Notes under the pieces: generated by a model | What the model was told of the DNA's origin: nothing | Databases searched by the model: none | Seen by the model: the letters and a program-made list of their open reading frames with translations, nothing else | Shown here: positions 26,309 to 34,946 of the stretch, piece after piece | Numbering within the stretch: position 1 is the stretch's first letter | Layout of the letters: the number at the start of each line of letters is the position of its first letter | Assembly: GCA_963169645.1 (NCBI GenBank) | Contig: CAUJCO010000013.1 | Span: forward strand, 124,001 to 188,000 | Source: Bacteroidota bacterium | GTDB taxonomy: Bacteria > Bacteroidota > Bacteroidia > Chitinophagales > JADIYW01 | Direction of reading: 5' to 3' | Length of the DNA stretch: 64,000 bases | Program-made: the position numbers and the translations under genes

Positions 26309-27919
26309 TTAGCTCACATATTTTTCTAAAATCATATCAGCACCTTTTTCTGCAATCATAACAGTTGGTGCATGTATATTACTACTTGTAATAGTTGGCA
26401 TAATAGAAGAATCTATAACGCGCAAATTTGCAATGCCGTGAACTTTAAGTTCCGGATCCACAACTGCCATTTCATCTATTCCCATTTTACAAGAACCGGC
26501 AGTATGATAAACAGATTCCGCTCTATCTAAAATAAATTGTCGAATTTCCGCATCGGTTTGCACGTGTGCACCCGGCATTTCTTCTCGCACAAAAAGTTCT
26601 TTAAACGCAGGTTGTGCAATAATTTTACGCGCAATTTTCACTCCATTCACCAATGCATTCAATTCTGTTTCATCATCAAAATAATTAGCTTCAATACGAG
26701 GTGCATCAAATGGATTTGCTGATTTCAACAACACTCGACCTCTACTTTTTGGTCGCATGTGACATACGTGCAACACAAATCCGGAACGAATTGGATTAAT
26801 ACCATTTCCATGTGGCTGCATTCTCAGCGATGCAAATTGTAATTGCAAATCCGGCACTTCTACACTCGGATCAGATTTTACATATCCGCCGGCATCTGTT
26901 GGTGTAAATACAAATGGCTCATTATTCTTTTTATAAAATTTAGACATAAACTGAATCATATATGGCCAAGGAAAAGTAGTTAAGGATGCACCATGTTTTC
27001 CTTTGCAACGAATGATAATATCCGGATGATCTTGCAAGTTTTCGCCTACACCGGGCAAATCCAACTGTACATCAATTCCAAATTTTTGCAATTCTGCTTT
27101 TGGACCTACGCCTGACAATTTCAGAATTTGTGGTGAGCCTATAATGCCGGCACTCAAAATCACTTCTTTGGATGCAGTAAGTGTTTTCAATTTTTTGCCC
27201 TCTTTCATATCATAATATTCAATTCCATAAGCAGTTTTATCTTTAATTAAAACACGTTTGATATGGGCAAAATTAATAACCGTCAGATTTTTCCTGTTGC
27301 GTACCGGATTCAAAAAGGAAACAGAAGAATGGCAACGCTTTCCTTCCGGCGTTTGATTAATTTGAAAAAAATCAACCCCTTCATATTTTTCACCGTTTAT
27401 ATCTTTATTTTGTGGAATACCTGCTTGAACACATGCTTTTATAAATGCATGGCTCGGAGCAAAATGAAAAGTAGGATCAATCACATCCATTGTACCATCT
27501 TTACTATGATACGCATCTTCGCCGCGATGTTGTAATTCCGACTTTTTAAAATACGGCAACACCGATTTAAAATCCCAACCGGTATTACCCATTTCCGCCC
27601 ATCGGTCATAATCGGAAGAATGCCCACGTGTATAAATCATCGCATTTACGGCACTTGAACCACCTAACGTTTTTCCGCGTGGCCAATAAAATTTCCGCTT
27701 TCCTGTTTTGGCATTTCCTTCAGCAAAATATTTCCAATTATATGTTGGACTATTCATCAAATACAACATATTTACCGGATTGCAATTATGTATAAAATGC
27801 GAATCATCCGGCGGACCGGCTTCTAACAATACCACTTTATGATTGGGATTTACGGATAAACGATTGGCTAATACACAACCGGCAGAACCGCCTCCAATAA
27901 TAATGAAATCAAATTCCAT
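26309..27919 (-). CDS. GMC-family FAD-dependent oxidoreductase
   Basis: A 536-residue flavoprotein of the glucose-methanol-choline oxidoreductase family, close in layout to choline dehydrogenase and alcohol dehydrogenases of the alkJ type. Signs are the FAD motif IIGGGSAGCVLANRLS near the N-terminus, PRGKTLGGSSAVNAMIYTRGH, and SAGIIGSPQILKLSGVGP. The C-terminal active-site part has YHTAGSCKMG and DSSIMPTITSSNIHAPTVMIAEKGAD, with its conserved His and Asn pair. The substrate is an alcohol of unknown kind. The gene converges on obg and stands upstream of no partner. Confidence 0.92.
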   Translation of the reverse strand: MEFDFIIIGGGSAGCVLANRLSVNPNHKVVLLEAGPPDDSHFIHNCNPVNMLYLMNSPTYNWKYFAEGNAKTGKRKFYWPRGKTLGGSSAVNAMIYTRGHSSDYDRWAEMGNTGWDFKSVLPYFKKSELQHRGEDAYHSKDGTMDVIDPTFHFAPSHAFIKACVQAGIPQNKDINGEKYEGVDFFQINQTPEGKRCHSSVSFLNPVRNRKNLTVINFAHIKRVLIKDKTAYGIEYYDMKEGKKLKTLTASKEVILSAGIIGSPQILKLSGVGPKAELQKFGIDVQLDLPGVGENLQDHPDIIIRCKGKHGASLTTFPWPYMIQFMSKFYKKNNEPFVFTPTDAGGYVKSDPSVEVPDLQLQFASLRMQPHGNGINPIRSGFVLHVCHMRPKSRGRVLLKSANPFDAPRIEANYFDDETELNALVNGVKIARKIIAQPAFKELFVREEMPGAHVQTDAEIRQFILDRAESVYHTAGSCKMGIDEMAVVDPELKVHGIANLRVIDSSIMPTITSSNIHAPTVMIAEKGADMILEKYVS

Positions 27920-28211
27920 ATAAAGATTTTTATTGAATTAAAATAAAATCGAATTTAGAAAACTACTGCTGATTATGCTAACTATTTATTAAAAAAATAC
28001 TTGAACATAATTTTAGATTGTTTCAATTAAAAATTGATAAAAACAGCTACATTTTAGACTTGCATCAAATTTTCTGATAAATACATTGAATATCTAACAA
28101 TTCCATAAAAAACAATCTTTCAGTCTTGCTATATTAATCCTTAATTTTACGTGTAACATTGAGTATCGCATAGCGATTAGCACATTTTTATTACTTAATT
28201 TTTAAAATAAA

Positions 28212-29999
28212 ATGGAAACTTTAGATCAAATCAAGTCATTAAAAGGTGGTGAATTCATCATTAAAGAATCTACTACTGAGCAAGTTTTTACACCGGAAGA
28301 TTATACCGAAGAACAACAAATGGTGCGTTCTATGGCATCTGATTTCGTAGAAAAAGAGGTAATGCCTCGTTGGAAAGAGTACGAGAAACAAGAGCCGGGA
28401 TTATCTACCGATTTATTGAAAAAAGCCGGAGAATTAGGTTTGTTATCAACTGCAATACCTGAAACGTATGGCGGAATGAATCAAGATGTAATTACAGGTT
28501 GTATTATTGCTGAAGAATTTGGTCGTACAGGCTCATTCGCGACTACTGCAATTTGCCATATTGGTATCGGTACATTACCTATTTTATACTTCGGTAACGA
28601 AGAACAAAAACAAAAATTCTTACCCAACTTAGCCAGTGGCGAATGGCCGGCTTCTTACTGCTTAACTGAGCCAAGTTCCGGTTCGGATGCATTAGGTGCT
28701 AAAACAATTGCTACTCTTTCTGAAGATGGAAAAGAGTGGATATTGAATGGACAAAAAATGTGGATTACTAACGCTGGTTTCGCTCATTCATTTACTGTAT
28801 TTGCTAAAATTGATGGAAAAGAATTTACAGCTTTCTTAGTAGAGAAAGGTACACCGGGTTTAAACTTAGGTGCAGAAGAAGACAAAATGGGTATCAAAGG
28901 TTCTTCTACTCGCCAAGTATTTTTTGAAAACTGCAGAATTCCGGTTGAAAACATGTTAGGTGAGCGTGGAAAAGGACATCTTATTGCATTTAACATCTTA
29001 AATATTGGAAGATACAAATTAGGTGCTACTGCTTTAGGTGGTGCACGCGAAGCTTTCAACGCTGCAGTTCGTTATGCCAATGAGCGTACACAATTTGGAA
29101 AAGCAATTAGCACATTTGGTGCTATCCAACATAAGATTGCCGAAATGGCAATCCAATTGTTTGCATTAGAAGTAGCTACTTACAGATGTGCAAACGACAT
29201 CGGTAAATTAGAGCATGAAAACTTAGCTGCCGGAAAAGAATTTTCTAAAGCATTATTAGGTGCTGCTGAAGAATATGCAATTGAATGCTCTATCGTGAAA
29301 GTATTAGGGTCAGAAGTTTTAGATTTCATCGTAGATGAAAATGTACAAATTCATGGTGGCATGGGCTTCTCTGAAGAAGGTACTGCTGCAAGAGCATATA
29401 GAGATTCTCGTATTGCTCGTATCTATGAAGGTACAAACGAAATCAACCGTTTATTATCTATTGATATGTTGTTAAAACGTGCGATGAGTGGTAAAATAGA
29501 TTTGATGACACCTGGCATGGCAATCCAAAAAGAATTGATGAGTGTTCCTGATTTCAACAATGAAGACGAAGGTGCATTTGCTGCTGAAGTGAAAGCAATT
29601 AAAAATGCGAAAAAAGCATTCTTATTAGTTGCCGGTGGTGCTGTTCAAAAATTAATGGCTAAAATGAAAGACGAGCAAGAAATTATTATGAATGCAGCTG
29701 ACATGTTGATTCAAATTTATGCCGCAGAGTCTTTATTATTGCGTGTACAAAAAATCACGGAAGCAGGCGAAAAAACGGATGCAGTCTACACAGACATTTT
29801 AAAAGTATTTATCAATGATGCGATGAATAAAATAAATGTATATGGTAAAGATGCCTTACAATCTTTTGCAGAAGGAGATGAATTACGTATTATGATGATG
29901 GGATTAAAACGTTTCACAAAATACGAACCGGTAAATGTAAAAGAAGCAAGAAGAAGAATTGCTACCAGAATATTAGAAGCCGGACAATACAATCTTTAA
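28212..29999 (+). CDS. Acyl-CoA dehydrogenase (long form with C-terminal extension)
   Basis: FAD enzyme for the first oxidation of fatty acyl-CoA. The 595-residue length includes a C-terminal extension of about 170 residues like the very-long-chain dehydrogenases. Recognisable are CLTEPSSGSDALGAKT, WITNAGFAHSFTVFAK, RTQFGKAISTFGAIQHKIAEM, and YEGTNEINRLL, which keeps the catalytic Glu. Codon use and the strong terminator suggest high expression. It is separate from the thiolase/FadB operon at 56-61 kb but probably serves the same beta-oxidation pathway. The 292 bp before it hold no clear feature. Confidence 0.94.
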   Translation: METLDQIKSLKGGEFIIKESTTEQVFTPEDYTEEQQMVRSMASDFVEKEVMPRWKEYEKQEPGLSTDLLKKAGELGLLSTAIPETYGGMNQDVITGCIIAEEFGRTGSFATTAICHIGIGTLPILYFGNEEQKQKFLPNLASGEWPASYCLTEPSSGSDALGAKTIATLSEDGKEWILNGQKMWITNAGFAHSFTVFAKIDGKEFTAFLVEKGTPGLNLGAEEDKMGIKGSSTRQVFFENCRIPVENMLGERGKGHLIAFNILNIGRYKLGATALGGAREAFNAAVRYANERTQFGKAISTFGAIQHKIAEMAIQLFALEVATYRCANDIGKLEHENLAAGKEFSKALLGAAEEYAIECSIVKVLGSEVLDFIVDENVQIHGGMGFSEEGTAARAYRDSRIARIYEGTNEINRLLSIDMLLKRAMSGKIDLMTPGMAIQKELMSVPDFNNEDEGAFAAEVKAIKNAKKAFLLVAGGAVQKLMAKMKDEQEIIMNAADMLIQIYAAESLLLRVQKITEAGEKTDAVYTDILKVFINDAMNKINVYGKDALQSFAEGDELRIMMMGLKRFTKYEPVNVKEARRRIATRILEAGQYNL

Positions 30000-30022
30000 T
30001 TATCGTATTGTACAATAAATTC

Positions 30023-30056
30023 AAAAGGCTGTTTCGAATGAAACAGCCTTTTTTTT
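30023..30056 (+). terminator. Terminator of the acyl-CoA dehydrogenase gene
   Basis: A perfect 12-bp stem (30024-30035 with 30040-30051, core GGCTGTTTC) and GAAT loop, followed by a T run of about eight. The convergent DUF937 gene ends 27 bases further on. Confidence 0.9.
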
Positions 30057-30082
30057 ATTTAAAATTAGAATGATGAATACTA

Positions 30083-30664
30083 TTATTTCTTAAATAAGTT
30101 ACCCAATAATCCGGCTACATCATCTATCACATTACCATCATTATTTCTATCTAATAATTTTGAAATTAAATCATTTTGTTGCGGTGCAGCTTGTTGCTGA
30201 TTGCCTACAAAATTACTTAATAAACCTGCCAATCCAGCAATATCTAATCCTTGAGATTGCGTTTGACCTCCTAATGTTTTTAATACGATGGGTGCTAAAA
30301 TTTGCAATACTTGAGATGCTTGGCTTGTTCCAATTCCTGAATTTTGCGAAACTGCATTCTCTACATTGGGCTGTAAGCCACCTAAGATATGCTTTAACAT
30401 AGAACTTCCTTCTCCACTTAATGCATTTTGAGCCAAGCCTGCTAAGTCGTCTAAACCGCCATTGCTATGATCTTTGTTTAATGCGTTTAATAAAGAGGTT
30501 GCACCCTCTTGTGTTGAAGCATTATTGTTTAAAGCATTTAATAATGTAGGCAATGCAAAACCTACTGCATTTTGTGCTTGTTGTGGATCCATTCCTAATT
30601 GGTTACTGATGAGCTGAGTAGCTTGTTGTCCTAATGAGCCACTTAAAAGTTGTTGTAAATCCAT
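30083..30664 (-). CDS. DUF937 family protein
   Basis: 193 residues, rich in Leu, Gln, Asn and Gly, and predicted mainly helical. The DUF937/YidB-like pattern is clear: QATQLISNQLGMDPQQAQNAVGFALPTLLNALNNNA at the N-terminus, repeated in weaker form at the C-terminus (DVAGLLGNLF). Function unknown; no signal peptide. Short Gln/Asn-rich linkers (near residues 155-165) are visible. It is 30 bases downstream of the dehydrogenase gene on the same strand. Confidence 0.85.
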   Translation of the reverse strand: MDLQQLLSGSLGQQATQLISNQLGMDPQQAQNAVGFALPTLLNALNNNASTQEGATSLLNALNKDHSNGGLDDLAGLAQNALSGEGSSMLKHILGGLQPNVENAVSQNSGIGTSQASQVLQILAPIVLKTLGGQTQSQGLDIAGLAGLLSNFVGNQQQAAPQQNDLISKLLDRNNDGNVIDDVAGLLGNLFKK

Positions 30665-30694
30665 TTAATTTATTTTTTTTGGTTAATAATGAAG

Positions 30695-31684
30695 TTAAAT
30701 TTTTACAATAATCTTGCCAAATTGATCACCATTTTTCATTCTATCAAAAGCTACAACGGTGTCCTTTAAATCAAAAGTTTTATCTAAGATAGGATGAACT
30801 TTATGTTTATCACAAAAAGCAATCATACTTAAAAAATCAGCATCACTTCCCATTGTAGAGCCTACTATCTGCAAATGATTCCAAAATATTTGACGCATAT
30901 TCAAATCTTTCGGCAAACCTTTTGTGGCACCATAAAACACAAATTTTCCACCCGGTTTTAAAGTAGCAATTAAGTCATTCATTCCATTGCCACAAGCACT
31001 ATCTATTATTATATCAAATCCACCTATTGATTTGGCTAAATCTCGAATAGCATTTTCTTCTTTATAGTTAACGCCATTTATTGCACCTAAACTTTTGCAT
31101 TTATCAATCACATCCGACTTACTCGATGTTACATACACTTTTGCACCAATGGCTACTGCAAACAAAAATGCAAACTGTGCCACGCCACCACCTACTCCGG
31201 AAATAAGTATTTGCATGCCGCTTTCTGCTTTTCCCTTATTGAATAAGGCATTGTATGCCGTTAAACCTGCCAATGGCACTGCTGCAGCCTGCTCACTACT
31301 TAGATGTGCGGGTTTAAGATGTATCCTATCAATAGGCACACTGATATATTCTGCCAAAGTGCCTTGTGCGGGCATGCCTAAGATTTGATATTCTTTTTGT
31401 TGAAACGCTGGATTATTACCCCAATTTATATTGGGATTTATCACAACATCTTTTCCTTTCCAATGTCCATCTTTCTCGTTTTCTACCTCGACAACTTCTC
31501 CACAACCATCGGAACCTAAAATTGCCGGCAATCGTATTTTGGCATACTGTCCTTCCCGAATCCATTGGTCGCGGTGGTTGAGTGCCGCATACTGCACTTT
31601 TACCAATACATGATTCGGTTGTAACGTAGGCTTTTCTATTTCTTCTACTTGGAATGAATCAGTATTTAAGACGAATGCTTTCAT
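30695..31684 (-). CDS. Medium-chain dehydrogenase/reductase, quinone-oxidoreductase-like
   Basis: A 329-residue NAD(P)H-dependent oxidoreductase. The N-terminal GroES-like domain has LNHRDQWIREG, where the usual catalytic-zinc Cys is replaced by Asn-His, and GSDGCGEVVEV. The cofactor-binding ILISGVGGGVAQFAFLFAVAIGAKVYVTSSK follows near residue 157. The absence of the zinc Cys favours a zinc-independent reductase. The gene is divergent from tetR, and the intergenic inverted repeat could control both. Confidence 0.88.
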   Translation of the reverse strand: MKAFVLNTDSFQVEEIEKPTLQPNHVLVKVQYAALNHRDQWIREGQYAKIRLPAILGSDGCGEVVEVENEKDGHWKGKDVVINPNINWGNNPAFQQKEYQILGMPAQGTLAEYISVPIDRIHLKPAHLSSEQAAAVPLAGLTAYNALFNKGKAESGMQILISGVGGGVAQFAFLFAVAIGAKVYVTSSKSDVIDKCKSLGAINGVNYKEENAIRDLAKSIGGFDIIIDSACGNGMNDLIATLKPGGKFVFYGATKGLPKDLNMRQIFWNHLQIVGSTMGSDADFLSMIAFCDKHKVHPILDKTFDLKDTVVAFDRMKNGDQFGKIIVKI

Positions 31685-31725
31685 TTTATTGTTTTTTCAA
31701 AGCTACAATTAATTAACATTAAATT

Positions 31726-31759
31726 TTTGGAAACTTTAAAACATTTTAGAGTTTCCAAA
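31726..31759. promoter_or_regulatory. Candidate operator of the efflux-operon TetR regulator
   Basis: A perfect 10-bp inverted repeat, TTTGGAAACT (31726-31735) and AGTTTCCAAA (31750-31759), separated by 14 bases. It lies between the divergent reductase gene and tetR, just upstream of the tetR -7 element, as expected for an operator used by the adjacent TetR protein for repression. Confidence 0.5.
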
Positions 31760-31771
31760 GTTTATTTTGTA

Positions 31772-31779
31772 TAATTTTG
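31772..31779 (+). promoter_or_regulatory. -7 element of the tetR-tolC-MFP-RND operon
   Basis: TAATTTTG, eight bases before the ATG at 31788, so the transcript would be nearly leaderless. An in-frame TTG at 31767 precedes this element and should not be translated. Confidence 0.4.
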
Positions 31780-31787
31780 TCATCCCA

Positions 31788-32426
31788 ATGAAGAATTTGG
31801 TACAAATAGATGAACGTTGCATTCCTTCCAAAATATTTGAGAAGGCACGCTTATTATTTAATCAAATGGGTGTACGGAATACTACAATGGATGATTTGGC
31901 TAAAGAGCTTGGGATCTCCAAAAAAACATTGTATCAAGAAATAAAAAACAAAGCTGACCTTGTTCGGTTTTGTATTCTTTATGATTTGCAAAAAGATGAA
32001 GCCGTAATCCGAGCTATTTCCGAGAATACCGAAAATGCGATTGAAGAGTGGATATTGATTTCAGATCATGTAAACAATGAACTACAACAATATCATCCCG
32101 CTTTATTAAGAGAAGTAACAAAATTTTATCCGGAAAGTTGGGAGTTGATACACCATCACATTAATTCATTTGCAAAAGATAATATTAAAAACAACCTTAT
32201 AAAAGGAATTAAACAAGGTTATTACAGAAAAGATATCGACATAGAAATGGTATCGTCTTTGCAACTGCATTTATCCATGCTACCGATAGAACAAAACCAT
32301 ACACTTTCATCCAAACCGGATGAAATTCATCGCGAAATAATAAAATATAATTTACACGCAATTGCCACTCCGGAAGGAATTAAATTATTTGAAAAATTGA
32401 ACAAATCCAGAAAAATAAATTTATGA
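31788..32426 (+). CDS. TetR-family regulator of the RND efflux operon
   Basis: A 212-residue dimeric repressor. The N-terminal DNA-binding domain has TTMDDLAKELGISKKTLYQEIKNKADLV (about residues 25-52). The rest is an all-helical ligand-binding domain. It is the first gene of an operon that continues with an outer-membrane channel, an adaptor and an RND pump, and shares a 4-base ATGA overlap with the next gene. The combination suggests a local repressor relieved by a substrate of the pump. ATG at 31788 is preferred over an upstream TTG. Confidence 0.9.
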   Translation: MKNLVQIDERCIPSKIFEKARLLFNQMGVRNTTMDDLAKELGISKKTLYQEIKNKADLVRFCILYDLQKDEAVIRAISENTENAIEEWILISDHVNNELQQYHPALLREVTKFYPESWELIHHHINSFAKDNIKNNLIKGIKQGYYRKDIDIEMVSSLQLHLSMLPIEQNHTLSSKPDEIHREIIKYNLHAIATPEGIKLFEKLNKSRKINL

Positions 32427-33763
32427 TTAGACAACGTATTATCCTGATCAGCGTATTACTAACTACTTGTGTTTCGTATGCACAAACAACTTATACTCTA
32501 AAACAATGTATTGATTACGCTTTAAAAAACCATCACAATATCAAAATAGCAGAAAACGATGTGCAAGTAGCGTATGCTCGTAAAAAAGAAGGACAATCTG
32601 CTTATATGCCACAAATTAACGGGATTGCAAAATGGGATTACAACATACAATTACAACAATCAGCCTTACCGGATGAATTTGTTCAATTAGGTGCTGCGTT
32701 AGGACAAACTTTCCCGAGTACAGTTGCCTTTGGCAATCATTTCTCTACTGTAGTCGGTGTGCAACTCGATCAGTTTTTATATAACAAATCGTATATAGAT
32801 GGTATCCGAGCAATAAAACCAAGCTACGAATTAGCAGAACTAAAAAAAGAGAAAACCAAAGAAGATGTTGTATATAATACTATCACTGCTTATTATCAAA
32901 TCATCTTAATAAATGAACAAGAAAAATTATTATTATTAAACGAAGATAGATTAAATAAAACCTTGCCTGTAGTAAAACTACAAAATGAAAAAGGCATGAT
33001 AAAAAAAGTGGATGTAGACAGAATTCAAGTGAACATCAATAATATAATAGCACAAAAAGAAATCTTAAATACCAATAAAACATTAGCATACGACAATTTA
33101 AAATACAATATGCAATTACCATTGGAAACAGATATTACAATTGATACTACCTATTCAAAAGAAATACTCGATATGTACTCTTTTTCGGATACAGCGAATA
33201 TCAAAAACAAAATTGAACTACGTATTCTTAGAAAAAATTTACAACTTCAGAATGTATTGTATAAACGAACGAGTGCACCCTATTATCCCGTTTTATCTTT
33301 CTATGCAAAATATGCAGGACAAACATTAGGAAATAAATTTGGTGAATCATTTAAACATTGGACACCAATTGCTGCATTAGGTTTGCAATTACAAATTCCC
33401 ATTTTTGATGGTTTACGAACAGCAAGTGCACTTAAACAATCTAAATTAAACCTAAATACATTAAATGAGACCATTGCACAAACAGAAGCCGGATTGAAGT
33501 TTCAAATGAAAAATGCCAATACCAAATACTTAAATGCAACAGACAATATCCAAATTAACAAAACAAATATGGAGATGGCTAAGAATATTTTAGATGTAGC
33601 TACGCTTCAATATCAGAAAGGAACAATTAGCTATCCGGAATGGCTTTCATCCCAATCGGCCTATCAAGAAGCAGAAGCCAATTACATACGCTCTTTTGTT
33701 GATTTATTAAATGCCAAATTAGAAATAGACAAAGCGAACGGAAATTTAGACAGCTATAAATAA
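32423..33763 (+). CDS. TolC-family outer-membrane efflux channel
   Basis: A 446-residue protein with a signal peptide (cleavage near VSYAQ) followed by YTLKQCIDYALKNHHNIKIAENDVQVA, the classic start of TolC proteins. Two long helical hairpin repeats follow, and the C-terminal ILDVATLQYQKGTISYPEWLSSQSAYQEAEANY closes the second. It forms the trimeric exit duct for the adaptor and pump encoded next. Its start overlaps the tetR stop by four bases. Confidence 0.93.
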   Translation: MIRQRIILISVLLTTCVSYAQTTYTLKQCIDYALKNHHNIKIAENDVQVAYARKKEGQSAYMPQINGIAKWDYNIQLQQSALPDEFVQLGAALGQTFPSTVAFGNHFSTVVGVQLDQFLYNKSYIDGIRAIKPSYELAELKKEKTKEDVVYNTITAYYQIILINEQEKLLLLNEDRLNKTLPVVKLQNEKGMIKKVDVDRIQVNINNIIAQKEILNTNKTLAYDNLKYNMQLPLETDITIDTTYSKEILDMYSFSDTANIKNKIELRILRKNLQLQNVLYKRTSAPYYPVLSFYAKYAGQTLGNKFGESFKHWTPIAALGLQLQIPIFDGLRTASALKQSKLNLNTLNETIAQTEAGLKFQMKNANTKYLNATDNIQINKTNMEMAKNILDVATLQYQKGTISYPEWLSSQSAYQEAEANYIRSFVDLLNAKLEIDKANGNLDSYK

Positions 33764-33803
33764 TTAAAAACAATCAATCGAACTAAAAATAAAAATACAT
33801 CGC

Positions 33804-34862
33804 ATGAAAAATAAAATAATAATCGGAGTTATCGCAGTGCTTTTAATCGGCGGAATGATTTATAAATTATCGGCAAACAAAAAAATTATCGATGCCAATG
33901 CAAAACCGATCGACAGAACCAATGTGCCTGTTTCTGTTACCACTTTTGATGTAAATTATATTCCGGTAAGTACAGATTATTCGCTTCCGGCTGTATTAGA
34001 CAACAATAACACCGGAATTATTACGGCAACGCAACCCGGAAAATTAGCCTCCTTTAATATTGAAATAGGACAACACGTTACCAAAGGACAATTAATAGGA
34101 AAAATAGATTCTAAACAACGCGAAATAGGTGTAAAATCAACCGAAGCAACCATTAAAAAATTGGAAGACGATTTAAAAAGAACACAAGATTTAGTAGACG
34201 GCGATGCAGCACCTGCAAATGCAATCAATGATTTGAATTATAATCTAGAATCTGCTAGAATCCAAAAAGAAAACTACTTACAACAAATTGCTGACAACAA
34301 CATTTACGCACCCATTAGCGGAATCATTGTACAAAAAAATGCGAATGCCGGTGAGTTTGCCAATCCGGGAACACCATTAGCGAGCATCATGGATGTATCC
34401 ATATTAAAAGCTATTGTGTATGTAAGTGAAAACAATGTATATGATTTAAGAATTGGTCAATCTGCTCAAATTACTTCTGATATTTTTCCGGATAAAAAGA
34501 CTACCGGAATAATTAAATACATAGCACCAAAAGGCGACGAAAACCACAACTATAAAGTAGAAGTTCATATTCCGAATAATGGATATAAAGCCGGTACATA
34601 TGTACAGGTAAAATTCAACTTCAAAAAACCGGCCGATGCATTACAAATCCCTAAAATGGCACTGGTAGAAGGCGTTAAGAATCCGTATGTATATGTAGTA
34701 AATGGCAATTCAATAGCAGTTAGAAAAATTGTTGTCGGTGAAGACATCGGACAAAACATTGTGGTATTAAGTGGATTAACTGCCGGCGAAAAAATTGTTA
34801 CAAGTGGTCAAATTAATTTGACGGAAAAAAGCAAAATCCAAATTGTAAACTCGAAAAATTAA
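33804..34862 (+). CDS. RND efflux periplasmic adaptor (membrane fusion protein)
   Basis: A 352-residue protein anchored by one N-terminal membrane segment (IIIGVIAVLLIGGMIY). It has the biotinyl-lipoyl-like halves LASFNIEIGQHVTKGQLIGKID and NIYAPISGIIVQKNANAGEFANPG around a short coiled-coil hairpin, then beta-barrel (NVYDLRIGQSAQITSD) and membrane-proximal domains. It bridges the inner-membrane pump and the TolC-like channel. The missing lipobox means a transmembrane anchor, not a lipid one. Confidence 0.93.
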   Translation: MKNKIIIGVIAVLLIGGMIYKLSANKKIIDANAKPIDRTNVPVSVTTFDVNYIPVSTDYSLPAVLDNNNTGIITATQPGKLASFNIEIGQHVTKGQLIGKIDSKQREIGVKSTEATIKKLEDDLKRTQDLVDGDAAPANAINDLNYNLESARIQKENYLQQIADNNIYAPISGIIVQKNANAGEFANPGTPLASIMDVSILKAIVYVSENNVYDLRIGQSAQITSDIFPDKKTTGIIKYIAPKGDENHNYKVEVHIPNNGYKAGTYVQVKFNFKKPADALQIPKMALVEGVKNPYVYVVNGNSIAVRKIVVGEDIGQNIVVLSGLTAGEKIVTSGQINLTEKSKIQIVNSKN

Positions 34863-34946
34863 TTGACAACAACAGTTTGGCTCATTAAAAAAATAAGGAG
34901 CTAACAACTTGTTATCGATATTAAAAATAAAATAAAAATTGCTGAT

